DNA of 64,000 bases from Acephala macrosclerotiorum (GCA_014904845.1 MU119244.1:248001-312000); one strand, 5' to 3'; positions 13,015 through 24,631 are shown, counted from the first letter of the stretch. Translations and numbers: made by a program. The notes: generated from the letters alone by a model not told the origin.

Positions 13015-15301
13015 ATGGATCCTCTGACGGTTCTGGGGGCCGTATCGGGAGCCGCTCAACTAGCAGGACAATTGCTCTCCTGCTTGAACAAGCTCTATCA
13101 GTTGAGAACCCGAGTCAAAGGAGCGCCGGATAGTCTGGAAGACCTGTACCGCCAGACTCGACTGCTGGCAACGACGCTCAGACAGATGCCAGATCAGTGG
13201 ATACCGACATTCGCCGAGAGTCTCGAATATACCACCGCTGTATTGGCCGAATTGAAATTCTTGGTCGAGGATCTGAAAAAAGATCTGAAAGGGAGCAGAG
13301 ATCAGATCGCATTATACTGGCATGGGTTGCAGGTTGTGGCCAAGGAAGAGAAGCTGAGAGCACTGGCCAACAGACTTGGAGCTGCGAGGAACCAATTGCA
13401 GTTTGACATCACCCTGCACATAGCGTCAGTCAATACCTTTGTTTTAGCTGTTCATTCCTGTTTGCTAGCAGCTATAATGGCAAGGGCTAACGATGCAAAT
13501 TCAGTATCATGCAGGAGACATCAAGATAGGACGTTGCAAGGTTGAACAGGACGATATAGTCCCATCTGGAAGATGACGTTGATGACTTCGCAACACGTTG
13601 AGAACTCTCCAAGGTCATCAGCATATCTCAGGATAGCGAAATTGGCTACCTGGGTATTGTTGGAGGAAGAGATAAAGAAAGAAGTAGCTGCTTGGATGAG
13701 GGCGGATATTAACAGTATATAATAGCGCTAACCAGCTTGCCACTGCTCTAGAGAAAAGACGAAAACCCCCTCGAAAGAATGCAAGCTCATTTAAAGTGAA
13801 AACATATTGCGTTGGGGTGGGCAAATATCAGAAGATCCGTACTCGATACTTCCAATCACTCGGCGAAAGAGGAGAGTGGGCTGAAGAGGTTCGAGACGAG
13901 AGGAGCTTCATCCCTTTGCCCTTGCTCGACTAGCCATACACGGATATTCGAAAACACGAACCAAGACCGGCGGATACTGGAAAGTTAGCATCACGCCTAT
14001 AGTAGTGGCGCCTAATTCTGCGCCTATCTTCCAGGCATGCATTAAAGGAGATGTACGACGGATTACTCATCTGCTTGAAAGTGCAGAGGCCCCTATTTTT
14101 GATGCTACTGAGAGTGGTTTAACGCCATTATATGTAAGTTGTAAAGGAAGGACCTGAGCTTTATAGATAATTAACTCATACAAGACAGATCACTACTGCT
14201 CATCTACGCATGAGCGCTTGCAAGACACTACTAAGCTGTGGAGTAAGAGGAAACGCTGCAGAGACTATGACGGGAAGGTAAGAAGTCAATTCTTCGCTCA
14301 GAAGCCCAAACATGAGCTATGTTAAAGCACTTAGAATGGCTTTGCATATTGCAGCAGAGAGAAGCGGATATAAGATCAATACGAAGGAGACAACCCTCTT
14401 CTGTGAGTCATCGATGACCTTTCCCAAAAAGACGATGCACTCGAAATCATCAGGCTGCTGGTCGAACAGGCAGACGGTGACCTCATGGCAGAAATATTCG
14501 GTAGTTCAAGGATGTCACAGCCTCTACTCGGCTCTGGTGCTACGGCACTGCACTTATACATGGGTCCGGCGGAGCCAATGAAGTATTTATTAACCCAAGA
14601 CAAATTGGTGGTTGACCTCAACTATTCCAGATGACAGGGACTTACTGTCATGGGCCACATTATTCTCGGGTTACCTACTGCCACCACTAGGCTATTATTA
14701 CACCATTTACGTACTGCCGAAACCAATATCTCGATGCTGACAACATTGGCTCTTTTACCGTGCAATCTGCAAGCTGATGGATCTTCAAATTGAAGATAGG
14801 TCGGCGCGGTCCGAATGGTCTCTTCTTGAAGGGGACGACGCTACGCAACAGTGTGAAATTCAAGGACTTATCACAGATGGATTGAAACTCGGATTGAATG
14901 TTCATGCTTCGATCGATACATGTCAAACACAATTTTCGGAACTTTCGCAGAACTATTGGTTGAAGAAAAGAGACTTGCACGTTGATTTCTGCGAAAGGCT
15001 ACTCATCTGGTTCAAATTATTAAATGAAGCCGGACACGATCTCCAGGCCTACATCCTCAAAGAACAAAGCATGCTTCTATGTCCTAGAACGGGTTCTACA
15101 ATCGATGACCAACGAGATTTTAAAGTGCTGACTTGTAAACCGGAATTGAAGGGTTCTAAGATCTACTCGTTCCAACGACGTATGCTTCTGGAGAAGCACA
15201 AAGGGCTTAATGATATCACACTTTACGTCGAAGAATTTGACTGGTCGAAAGGAATCAAGCTCGCGTTGCAGGAGGGAGGACACCACGTCGGACGGATCTA
15301 A
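13015..15301 (+). pseudogene. ankyrin-type protein gene, locus 2 (decayed)
   Basis: The ATG at 13015 opens a textbook fungal N-terminal domain (MDPLTVLGAVSGAAQLAGQL, then coiled helices), as found at the head of ankyrin and STAND proteins. A plausible intron starts with GTCAGT near 13425. After it the expected IMQET segment appears, but a stop follows within a few codons (SR*D). Further stops and frame changes occur around 13575, 13730 and 13930. Ankyrin-like sequence returns at about 14020-14110 (APIFQACIKGDVRRITHLL, then TESGLTPLY) and at 14440-14630. A long tail ORF (ATG 14777 to stop 15301) matches the layout of locus 1's tail. Several independent lesions make a pseudogene likely. The intact N-terminal domain (13015 to about 13425) could still be expressed alone. 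Confidence 0.6.
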
Positions 15302-15880
15302 TGATAGATTTCGGCATCGAACCATGGGCGAACAAAAAATAAGCTTCTCAATAAGTCCGTTGCGCGATGGCGAGAGGTGCGTGTTCTAAACCAGGGAATG
15401 AGAAGCAAGCTTTCATCAGCAGCAGTGTATTCAGATGACGCAAGCATAGAATACAGTCGAAAACGCCCGTCAAAGGTCGAGCAACTATTAGCTGCATGAA
15501 TATGCCACTTGGCTGGACCGATATCTGGAGGCAGCACTGTAGGAGACGCCGATTCGAGATTTCGTGATGCTTCAATAACGAAGACCGAACAACGGTCACA
15601 ACGAGCTTCTGTGAGCCTAGGAACACTCTCGTGAATCGTAGCATTCTATTATGCTTTCCAGGACGATGGCCCTCTCCCAAATGCTACCACACTCCACAAA
15701 TGCCCATGTCCCATTCTCCCACTCTACAACTGTCCAGAAGGCTTCAGCCATAAATCAAACCCTGTCAACGCCCGCTAATGCTCACTCTATGAATGCCGCA
15801 CCCCATGCCTTGATGCTTTGCTCCTCATGTCAATGCCTGTCAACCCAGAACCATATTGATACATACCCTCAACGCCAAAT
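15302..15880. other. intergenic, 3' flank of the USP gene
   Basis: 0.58 kb between the tail of the decayed ankyrin locus and the stop codon of the deubiquitinase. No gene or repeat was seen. Confidence 0.5.
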
Positions 15881-18722
15881 CTACATAATCGTACATTCCC
15901 TGTCCGGAACTTTGTTCTCATCCTTCGCCTTCCCTTTCCCTTTATCCTTGTGAGTATGATGGTGATGTTCATGCTCGCCCTTCTCACTCGGGCCTTTACT
16001 TTTGTCCCGCTTCTTCTCTTTTTTGGTCTTCGATCGACCGATTGTGCCATCCGCGGCTGTCATTTGCAATCCCTCGTGATTTGCTCTCAGAGACAATTCG
16101 TCAATGGTGATCGACCTTCGAGGCTCAGCAATGGCATTAGAGCCTGTACTAGCCTCATTCGGAGCCTCCTTAATAATGTCGTTTTTGGACAGTTGTTCCT
16201 TGCTCTTCGTTCCCATTAAGCTTAGTCGTGAAAAGGTAGCACTAATACGATTTTCTCCAGACTGACTACTTGGACGGCTCTTATTGCCGAACTTTGTCAT
16301 CGATGCAGCCGCTCGGGAGAATCTCTGTGCAGCTGTCTCTTCGCTGGGTGTGACGGGCGCTGAAGTTGCCTGCACACTGCTTGCCGTGCTCGCTAAGCTT
16401 GTCACACTGATTTCTGTATGCGCTAGACTACCGCGTCGGTCATCTGGTAGATTCAAACTTATTCTGGGGCTGGCGTGACGCTCGTATTCGGAAGACAGCC
16501 GAATAGTGGGAGTTGACTCATCGGTAGGACCATCGAAATATCCTGATGGGTTTGAACTCTGCATCTCGTTTGGATTTGGACTGCATTCTGTGACTGACAT
16601 AGCAACTCCGGAGTCTGTGTATGAAGGAGGCTTCAAGTCGGTAAGTGGTGGTGCGGTCACATCGTATATTGGTTGGACTTGATAGAAAAGAAGATATGGC
16701 GTTTCTCTTTTGAGAGCTTCGCCGATGTCTGCATACTGCACCCGAGGTGTCGCATTATCGTCGAACTTGATCCAACGCTCTTCAGAATAACCAGGTGGTC
16801 GCTCTGAATCGCTGAGAATCCGTGTAGAGTGAGAATCGCCATCAGCAGCTTGAGCCGAGCCACGGATATAGGCTACATAATGCCCTTGATTGATTACGTC
16901 GCCTCGGTGACATATTACCGACTGGAGCGAGAGCTTGAACTGCCCTTCCAAGGGACGGTCTTTGTCGTCTTCCCCGTTCTCGTTCACAAAATGAGGTAGC
17001 CGGAGATCTATGGGTATGTCGATGTAGGTCTTCTTTTTAATAGGTTGACCCTCGGACGTGAAGGTATACCTTTTCAGACAGACTCCTAGCACTGGACGTG
17101 TTGACTGAAAATGATCGGCGATCTTGTTCTCATTCGGAGTCTCTCCTTTCTCTGTGTGCCAAGCTATTTCATCTATTAGTACTACAGTGCTTGGGGGATG
17201 AAAACAAAAACATGGCTGTATATGGTGTAATGAAATAGGTGACGGACGTATTAAATGGTAGAATTGCCAAGCAGGCATTAGTACTTCTTTTCGTATAGAT
17301 GCTTTTCGTGCTGATCGTGGAACAACTACACCTTCAGATCCAGACCCAGCTGTCTTTTCACCCTCGCCCTCCTCCTCAAATATTCGGTGCCTGATTATAC
17401 TGGTAGCGCGAAGTCGGCTAGAACTTGGACTAAGCGGCGTGCTTGGTGTCAGAGGAGTTGTTGGTGTATCAGGAGTTGACCAAGAAAGTTCTGCTATCTC
17501 GACCTCGACATGGTCTGCCGACTCTTTAGTTGTGGAGGGCGACGCAGCAGACGCCACGGACTGGTTCGTATGCGTCCGTTCAAGGAACCGATTCACCTCA
17601 ACTTGGTTGTTGAAGTAGCTCTCCAGGCAATCTTCCAATTTGATAGGAGCGCCTTCAGGGTCCTCATCTGGTACAGCCACGTTGAGGAGGCGCTCGTGGA
17701 TTAACTTATGGTCATCGCTATCGTTTTTCCCACCATGAACCAAATCTACCTTCAATGTGAGAAGTGGCAAATTTAGGATGTCTGTGATATTCTGAAACGC
17801 TTCAGAGGTGTCTTGTTGCTCGAGCCTCGAAGCGTCTTCCCAGCCGCAAGCAGCGAGAGCTTCTTGTAAGTGTTTGGTCTACTTTGTAATCAGTAAATGC
17901 CCATGTATAACAGTTGAACGACGCACCACATCGGTCTGAATTAATTTCCCGGTCCTCAACATATTGACCCAGAGACGAATGAGGGTAGACAAACGGCGGC
18001 GAGGCTCATCGTCAAAGCTTGTGTATAGAAGCGGCTCGAAACTTGAAAGTCGAGCAAACATCGAGAACAAGAGCGTATCAAGATAGCATGTAACGCTCTC
18101 GCGATTCTCTGCTCCTAACATGTGAACGGCGGGATTGTATGGCTTGACAACTCCTTCCACGGACTCCTGGAAGAGCACGACCATGTCAAATGCTTTGTCT
18201 GGGTCGCCATTGGCGTACTTGGAACCAAGGGCGTAATGTATTTGTTCATCCTCAATGCTCGAATATCCAACACTCTGTAGCCGTTGCTTAATAGTTGATA
18301 TCTTGCAACCCGTCAGCACCACTTCAGCTGAATGCTGTATACGGTCTAACCTTGTTATTTTGTTCCTGTTCCTGCTTCTTCTGAGGATCCGCTTTGAAAA
18401 GTGAGGAGATACCTTCGCCCGATCGTGGTCGAGACTGTGTATAGAAAAGAGCCCGCGAGTTAGTAATGGTGGCTTGTACGTGAGAGAACGAGGTCTGCAA
18501 CATCGGCGAGCTTTTGCCGTGAGGATTCGAGAACGCTTTGGATATAGAGGTGGCAGATTGAGAGAACAGAGGCTTGTCCCCATGTATGAGTAAGGAGGAA
18601 GATAAGTGAAAGCCACAAGGGAATACCTTTCGCTCCGCGTTCTTGTCTCTGGACTTGTCTCTTCGGTGGCCCCCTCCATCTTTCTCCCGCCGGCTTAGGA
18701 ACCGCTTTACACCCTCGTTCAT
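15881..18722 (-). CDS. ubiquitin carboxyl-terminal hydrolase (USP, peptidase C19) with CaaX terminus
   Basis: A cysteine protease that removes ubiquitin from proteins. Five exons: 18722-18627, 18572-18351, 18301-17927, 17878-17248 and 17163-15881, giving 868 aa. The fourth intron has a TACTAAT branch site and restores the expected LIPWHTEK; its 84 bases are divisible by three, so retention would stay open. Catalytic boxes: the Cys box ESVTCYLDTLLFSMF (Cys about 178), EQQDTSEAF, and the His box NQGHYVAYIRG (His about 536), followed by RWIKFDDNATPRV and YLLFYQ. A UBA-like helical region (QRLQSVGYSSIEDEQIHYAL) precedes the Cys box. The last 300 residues are Ser/Pro rich, become Lys/His rich, and end CTIM, a CaaX prenylation signal. 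No specific orthologue name is claimed. Confidence 0.92.
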
Positions 18723-19195
18723 CTTCGCTGGAAGAGTAGCAGATTATTGGGAGTGTTCGAAGTTAGTAGCGAAGCAATTGCTTTTGTATACGTGGAGGAT
18801 CGGTGTTTGCGGGAGCCTTGGCGGGGTTGTTTTGAGCGCCAACTGCTATCAACGGTGCCTGGAGCGAGTGACGACGACCATTGTCTCTTTGTGAGTCTGA
18901 CTATTTCTGACTATTGTAGCACGAGGCTGGGGCAGATATTCCGAGAGTCCGAATGAGGCAGAAGTGACAAGGTGAGAGCAATATGAAAGTTGGGATGAAT
19001 GTCCTTAGTAACGAGGAGCTTTTGGCGGACCCCTGGTCAAATCCTCCTGTCATCCTTGTCACACACAGGCTAAAATCTGGGCCACCAATGATGGTCTAGA
19101 AGCTCCACTCTCAAAATATTCTGGCCTTGCGACCTGAACCTCGATATCAGGAGACAAGAGAATTTCCGACACCAGTGTTCACTTCGAAAACCACA
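18723..19195. promoter_or_regulatory. divergent intergenic region, USP / uL5m
   Basis: 0.47 kb holding the 5' regions of two divergent genes. No specific binding motif is claimed. Confidence 0.4.
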
Positions 19196-20365
19196 ATGGC
19201 TCTCAAAGAATTGCCGTCAGCCCTTCGGAGGCTGGTTGTTCAGGACACGCGGTCAACGACCTCATTCGTACGACATTGCCGTCGGTTTACATTGACAGAA
19301 TCACCAGGAAAAGATGCATCTCGCGATCTGCAGGACCTCGAATCACGAACCTCTTACTCTCCTATGATTGTCGCCGCAGACGAACAAGTTGGGGGATATG
19401 ACCCGGTGAAGAGGGTGCAGCAGAGGAGGAGGCAGCTTCCTGCTAGTCGGTACGATAGCTAAGGTGTTGGTGTGAAGCTTTAAATACTTATATTCTTCAG
19501 ATACCAGTACAAATCACCAAGATACTTTCGTGGACCACTTCATCCCCATCAACCTCCTCCAAAGTCGGATCCTGCATCGCGAGAATATGTTCCAGGACCC
19601 TTCAATTATACCAGACTAGAGCAAACATATCAATCTATGATTGCCCCCGACTTGATGGTAATGGCATATGTCCACAAACCACCCGGAACAGTTACTGTTC
19701 CTAAAGCAGAGCGATTACGAACTTGGGACGATAGTTCGCCATATCATAAAGGCAGACCGAAGCGTGGTCCTCGAGGTCCGGGAGAAGTTCTACGATTGGT
19801 TGAGAAGGACATCAACTGGAGGAACATCCCAAAGATTGAAGAAGTTACGGTGCACAGTATGGTCAAAGGAGCTATTGATGATTCGGCACACCTACATATA
19901 GCGGGAATGCTTCTTCAAGCTGTCACTGGAGTGAGGCCAACTGTGCACAAGGCGAAGCACAGTGTCGCCCAGTTCGGAATCCGAGAGAGCATGCCAATTG
20001 CTCTTACATGCACGATGCGTGGAGATATGGCATACGAATTTGTGGACAAGTGTATAAATCTTGTCTTTCCCAGGATTAAGGATTGGCCTGGAATCAAAGG
20101 GACGACTGGAGATAGCAGTGGAAACATCAGCTGGGGTTTCAACAGGGAGGGGACTATCCTGTTCCCAGAGGTGGAGATCAACTACGACGTAAGAATTTCC
20201 CCTTGATTTTGAGAATTGTCGAGCTTATAATTTATTCAGATGTACCCACCAAAGATGATTCCTGGTTTCCATGTGACCGTCAAGACATCGGCCACTTCGG
20301 ACAGACATGCCAGACTATTACTGAGCGCAATGGGAGTTCCATTCTATGGAAAGTTGGTAGACTAG
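19196..20365 (+). CDS. MRPL7: mitochondrial ribosomal protein uL5m (Mrpl7)
   Basis: A large-subunit protein of the mitochondrial ribosome. Three exons (19196-19449, 19501-20188, 20240-20365) give 355 aa. The N-terminus (MALKELPSALRRLVVQDTRS, then FVRHCRRF) is basic and lacks acids at its start, as expected for a mitochondrial presequence. The L5 core follows: NIPKIEEVTVHSMVKGAIDD, the TGVRPTVHKAKHSVAQFGIR motif typical of uL5, then FVDKCINLVFPRIKDWPGI. The last exon (PGFHVTVKTSAT through VPFYGKLVD) supplies the C-terminal strand. It is convergent with FES1. Confidence 0.92.
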
Positions 20366-20758
20366 ATGGAGCGTGGTACGTTGTATGATTATACACTTCT
20401 AGATCTGTACAAAATATGTATTCTAGTTGTACACAACTTGTTCAACCAAATCAACTCTTAAAACTTACCTCGAAAGAGATATTGAACCACGAGAAGGGTG
20501 TAAATATTCCACCGAAAAGTCATTCATTTACTTGGACATTGCGATCATGTATGTGGAGCTGATAATTTTGGAAGAGCATCAAATCTTCGTGCTTTCAAAT
20601 ATAGTATTTTTACTAGGAAGATCCAAGTCTGTGGAGATATCCTTAAACATTCCAGCCGTAGCCAGAAATTGGCTTCTCTTTTCATAGACCATCTCTGCTT
20701 GATCTATTTGTCCCAAACCATAACTCCATTGCAATGCAAAACATCTTCCACCAGAACC
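20366..20758. other. convergent 3' flanks, uL5m / FES1
   Basis: 0.39 kb of AT-rich sequence between two stop codons on opposite strands. Probably both 3' UTRs; no gene seen. Confidence 0.5.
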
Positions 20759-21403
20759 CTATCCCGACGCCTTGGCAGCCTCCTCCCGCAACCCTCCAAT
20801 CAGCACATCACAAGCATCCATATCCGCAGCATCGACCTTCTCTCCACTCCTTCCCATCTTGCCTAACTCCTCAGTAAAGACATCCATCGAAGGCTGATAA
20901 TTCCTACACGCCGAACTCAACGCATAAACCGCCTTCCTCCTAACCTGCCCATTCTCCTTCTCCTCCGTCGCCAACTTAACCAAGGGCGGGATCCCGCCCA
21001 TAGCCAGTAATCTCTCCTGACTCTTCTCGTTATTCTGCACCGCAGTCCCCACACACCAAGCCGCCATCCTCCTAATCTCACTCTCCTCATGCTGTAAACA
21101 ACTCAACAACGGAGTCCATAACGCCAATGGAGCTAAGTTATTCGCATTATCCAGGTTCTCGATCAGTTGTTCGAAGTTGTCGAATGCGACCATCTTGTCG
21201 TCGAGGGTGAGTTCGGGGTCGGTGGAGAGGATTGCGGCCATGGATTCGCGCATCAGGTCGGCGTCGCTAGGACCGCCGAGGAGAGCGTTGAGGGCGTCGG
21301 CGCTGAGGCCGCGGTTCTCGGGGGGTGCGGCGGATGGGTCATTAGCAGTTGTAGTGGAGTTTTCGACGCCCCATTTGAGGAGCTCGTTGAGTCCTGGGTC
21401 CAT
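20759..21403 (-). CDS. FES1: Fes1, nucleotide exchange factor of cytosolic Hsp70
   Basis: Fes1 releases ADP from Hsp70 (Ssa type) and helps misfolded proteins reach degradation. A single exon of 214 aa, usual for the family. The N-terminus MDPGLNELLKWGVENST and the block NRGLSADALNALLGGPSDAD are characteristic. They are followed by armadillo-like repeats (LLSCLQHEESEIRRMAAWCV, GGIPPLVKLATEEKE, VRRKAVYALSSACRNYQPS). The ATG at 21403 was chosen; the open frame runs 47 codons further upstream, but that part is low-complexity and not family-like. The sequence is C-rich on the coding strand, with strong third-position C, consistent with good expression. Confidence 0.93.
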   Translation of the reverse strand: MDPGLNELLKWGVENSTTTANDPSAAPPENRGLSADALNALLGGPSDADLMRESMAAILSTDPELTLDDKMVAFDNFEQLIENLDNANNLAPLALWTPLLSCLQHEESEIRRMAAWCVGTAVQNNEKSQERLLAMGGIPPLVKLATEEKENGQVRRKAVYALSSACRNYQPSMDVFTEELGKMGRSGEKVDAADMDACDVLIGGLREEAAKASG

Positions 21404-23275
21404 GGTTGGGAGGTTGTTTATTTGTCTTGAAGGTGTTGATGTGGGGTAGAGTTTTGATGTTGGAGCTGGTGGAGGGGTATTTTTGCGCCGTGAGAGATTG
21501 TGGTTAATGTTCTTGAAATTTGGGAAATCCGATGGTTCGGCCAAAGAGTCTAAACTGAGACCGGTTGTTATTCAAGCTTGAGCTGTGTTATATTCTCGAG
21601 TCGTTGCGATGACTGATTATCCCAAAGAACTTTGGGAGAAGCTTCGCGCTTCTTCTCGAACTTTTTAAAGGATCGGCGTTTAGAAGCTCCGACGTGTTAG
21701 AGACACTCCCCTGATGACTATGCACAATTACTCTCGTGATGACTTCAAAATTTGATGGAAAAGCAGCATTAGATGAAGTAAGCACTAAACGCCAAAGTTC
21801 AGCTCTTGTGTCAAGCATCTGTACCGAACATAATAGTAAAGATACTGATGAGTTCAGCTCTTTCATCCAAAGGGAAGGTCGGCAGATCGAAGCACATTCA
21901 AAAATCAGGATCATTTAAGCTTCATTTGTTCTTTGCACGTCTGTATTAACATTAACCTAACCCTCTCCTCTTCCTTCGAACCAAAAGCAATCTCCTCTGA
22001 CTCCATACAGAGACTCATGCACGTTCAAATTCTTTAGCAGAAGAATATTCGAGAAAGTCAGAAAAGCTACGCCTACGCCACAATTCCGTCACCTCCCAAA
22101 TCCAATTTCCAGCGAGCATGCTCTGAATTCTCGTTTCTTCACCATACTCTAAACAGCCCATAAACGTTGACAGGTCTTGGCTTCCTAAGTTAGTCGCTGG
22201 ATTAGTCCCATCCTCCCAAAGTACTAGTCCTTCGCGCTACGAAGAAGCGTCCGTCATGTCGAAGGGAGTTTTCTTCTTCTTCTTCTTCCTATCATATTGC
22301 TTCATTGCATCTCTTACCCTCCCCAGGGATATAGCGGTGTCGTTCCTTGAAGATGCTTCGATGATGCGTACCATGGCAGGCTATTGTCGTGGAAGAAGGT
22401 TGGACGTGTCTTATCCTGAAGTCATCTGCAAGATTGCTACTGAAGTCCAGTGAAGATCGAATATGTCCGCGTCTGCTTCGCGTAGACGAAGCCTCCAATC
22501 GGAACAGAGAGGGAGGTATGCCATACGAGTAAACGCGTTCTATAACACTCTTGCAGCATTGTCCGCTTATGTACGTGGAAGCGCATCCGCTAGCAGTGCT
22601 GTTCAAGTGGTCAAGAACTATCGTTGCAGCGCGACGTGCCACTCTCGACCGTCCTGATTGTAGGCGCGTCTGGGAAATCAATTGCTAACTTGTTCGAGCC
22701 CCTCAGCGTCTTACCTAGCAAAGCAAGCAGTCGACGACGAGATGAGACTCATCACTGATCTTATCCTTCTTGGTACCATCCGTGGTAATAACGCTCGCCT
22801 CGGCTCATTATGTTCGCTGGAGGTGTTTTTTTTCTATGATCTTGGATTAATCTCGGCGTCAACTCGTTCTAGACACTTGAGTATGTGCCGTGTGCAATTG
22901 TCTCGACGTGAGAAGCTATTCTTCGATCCTCCTCGACTATACTTGCATGCGTCATAGTCGCAGAAGAAGCCGTGTCCTTGCTGCTCTCATTGGACGGATC
23001 GCGTGTAGCGGTCCAGATCTTTCCGTTAGGAGAAGACGCGAGAGTATGAAGTATGGGAGCAATTCTAGAGTTTGGCATGGTACTTCTGGTGTTTCCTGCA
23101 GATAATTAGTTATGATGTGTGCCGTAGCTATCACAAACTGACCTGCAATCGACTCCTTTGGCAAAAGTACGCGAGCATTGATTGCATCGAAAGCGAGAAT
23201 CCTGGGCCGAAATAACGTAGGCACTCTAACAAAAGCTCCCAAAGTTTTCAAACATATTCACAATGCTATGCATAG
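21404..23275. other. accessory region without a supported gene
   Basis: 1.9 kb. Short open frames lie on both strands. The ATG at 22256 opens a 65-codon frame starting with a poly-Phe hydrophobic stretch like a signal peptide, but it has no partner. On the minus strand intron-like signals occur at about 22711-22680 (GTAAGA..CCCAG) and 23144-23098 (GTCAGT..CTGCAG with an ACTAAT branch). A spliced minus-strand gene or its remnant is possible but unproven. Confidence 0.4.
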
Positions 23276-24472
23276 GGCAAGGCTGGTACACGGAAGGGAC
23301 AAGATTCTCTAGCCCTTCGGAGGAGTTCCGAGGTCACTGCTGCTCAATCTACTGGCAAAGAAGAAGTGAGGGTTTCGGACCGCACAACAACACCTATTGG
23401 CGGTCAATTCGTTGACGGTGATGAGCTCGCCAACTCCAAAGACATTGCTTTCTTCAACAGGTTCGCTGTACTCTATTTCAACCGTGGTCATGGTTCTTCT
23501 ATCGGTAGTGTTATCGAAAATACCTTCCGTCTGCATTTTCTCAAAAAGACTATCCTTCAATCAAGCTCTGGAGAACAGTACAGATTGATTCAGATCGAAG
23601 ACTCTAAAGAGAATGACTATCACAACAGGACCCTCACAGCGTCAGATGAAGTTCTGTTCGATGCCATCGAGGGTCCCTCACGCCCAGACAGTTTCCACAA
23701 TACCATCTTTCAATCAAAATCTAGCGAACGATTTCAGCTACTTCGGACCGAGAACTTCGATAAGTATAGCTACCTTTATAAAGCGATCAGACCTTCGAGC
23801 AAACCATTGTTTAAGATCACGTGGAGCCCTTTTCACCTACGCTTTCTCGGCAATGCCATTATTCAACTTAAATCTAGAGAACAGGTTAAACTCGCCCAGA
23901 CCAAGGTCTTCGACAAACATGGCTGCCTTTACCAAACCGTCAGGACATCGGATAGAACACTATTTAACGTTCGAGTTTATTCTTTCAACGGGGAAGATGC
24001 GATGCAGAGAAGGCACGTTAAACGCAATTGCAGGGAATGGAAAGAGCGTCGTAGGTTCCTGGAGTTATGTAAAATGAATGGATTAGTGTTCTTGATACTT
24101 CGGAATCCCCGGTTCGATATCGACTGCCCTCCGATTGAAGCGGCCCTGGCAGGTCTGCTTTTTCATCATACTAGTATTCCAAATTTGCTAATCATCTCCA
24201 CAAATCAAGGAAACGTTTTGTCTGCTGTCAATCGCCAGGAAAGGCAGCACGGCGAGTTGTTTTGCAACACTCGGCTCAAGATTAAAGATGGACAGGAAGA
24301 ATGTGTTTCTTTGGGATCCCACCCAATCGCCTCCGATATCCTCAATCTACAACACCCTAAAGAGAAGATACCGAAACAAAAAGAAAAAGCTCGCAAATAC
24401 CAGCAGATCAAACGACGGAAGAAGAGAGCAGATCGATGCGCCACCTTGGCAAGCAAAGAGTCCGGACCCTAA
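23276..24472 (+). CDS. orphan ORF with 51-residue tandem repeats
   Basis: The frame is open from 23276 to the TAA at 24470-24472, nearly 400 codons, long for chance in this DNA. No ATG lies near its 5' end, so an upstream exon, a missed start or decay must be assumed. I do not recognise the protein. Three repeats of exactly 51 codons begin near DNA positions 23546, 23699 and 23852. Each has a TI(L/F)Q..S.E...L core, then FDK..LY (or DYHNRTL) and ending LF. A weaker fourth copy may precede them. A basic C-terminal region follows (KIPKQKEKARKYQQIKRRKK), a possible nuclear signal. There is no signal peptide or membrane segment. Confidence 0.45.
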   Translation, partial: GKAGTRKGQDSLALRRSSEVTAAQSTGKEEVRVSDRTTTPIGGQFVDGDELANSKDIAFFNRFAVLYFNRGHGSSIGSVIENTFRLHFLKKTILQSSSGEQYRLIQIEDSKENDYHNRTLTASDEVLFDAIEGPSRPDSFHNTIFQSKSSERFQLLRTENFDKYSYLYKAIRPSSKPLFKITWSPFHLRFLGNAIIQLKSREQVKLAQTKVFDKHGCLYQTVRTSDRTLFNVRVYSFNGEDAMQRRHVKRNCREWKERRRFLELCKMNGLVFLILRNPRFDIDCPPIEAALAGLLFHHTSIPNLLIISTNQGNVLSAVNRQERQHGELFCNTRLKIKDGQEECVSLGSHPIASDILNLQHPKEKIPKQKEKARKYQQIKRRKKRADRCATLASKESGP

Positions 24473-24631
24473 GCTGAGAGTGCGAAGACTCATCTCCTTC
24501 GGCAAGCTTGGCTGAGGAAGAATGATCACCCGCCGAAAGAAGACACACGCTCCACAGCTGATGGTTGGTACCGGGCACCTGGGGGCGGCTGGTGAAGGCA
24601 ATTAGTTCATCTCGACGATGGTTCCTCGCAC

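Noticed and set aside
9893..15301. Full NLR/STAND receptor genes
   Set aside because: No NACHT or NB-ARC nucleotide-binding motif could be found between the N-terminal domain and the ankyrin-like repeats.
15881..21403. USP, uL5m and FES1 as a functional cluster
   Set aside because: Roles in ubiquitin, mitochondrial translation and Hsp70 exchange do not form one pathway; proximity looks ordinary.
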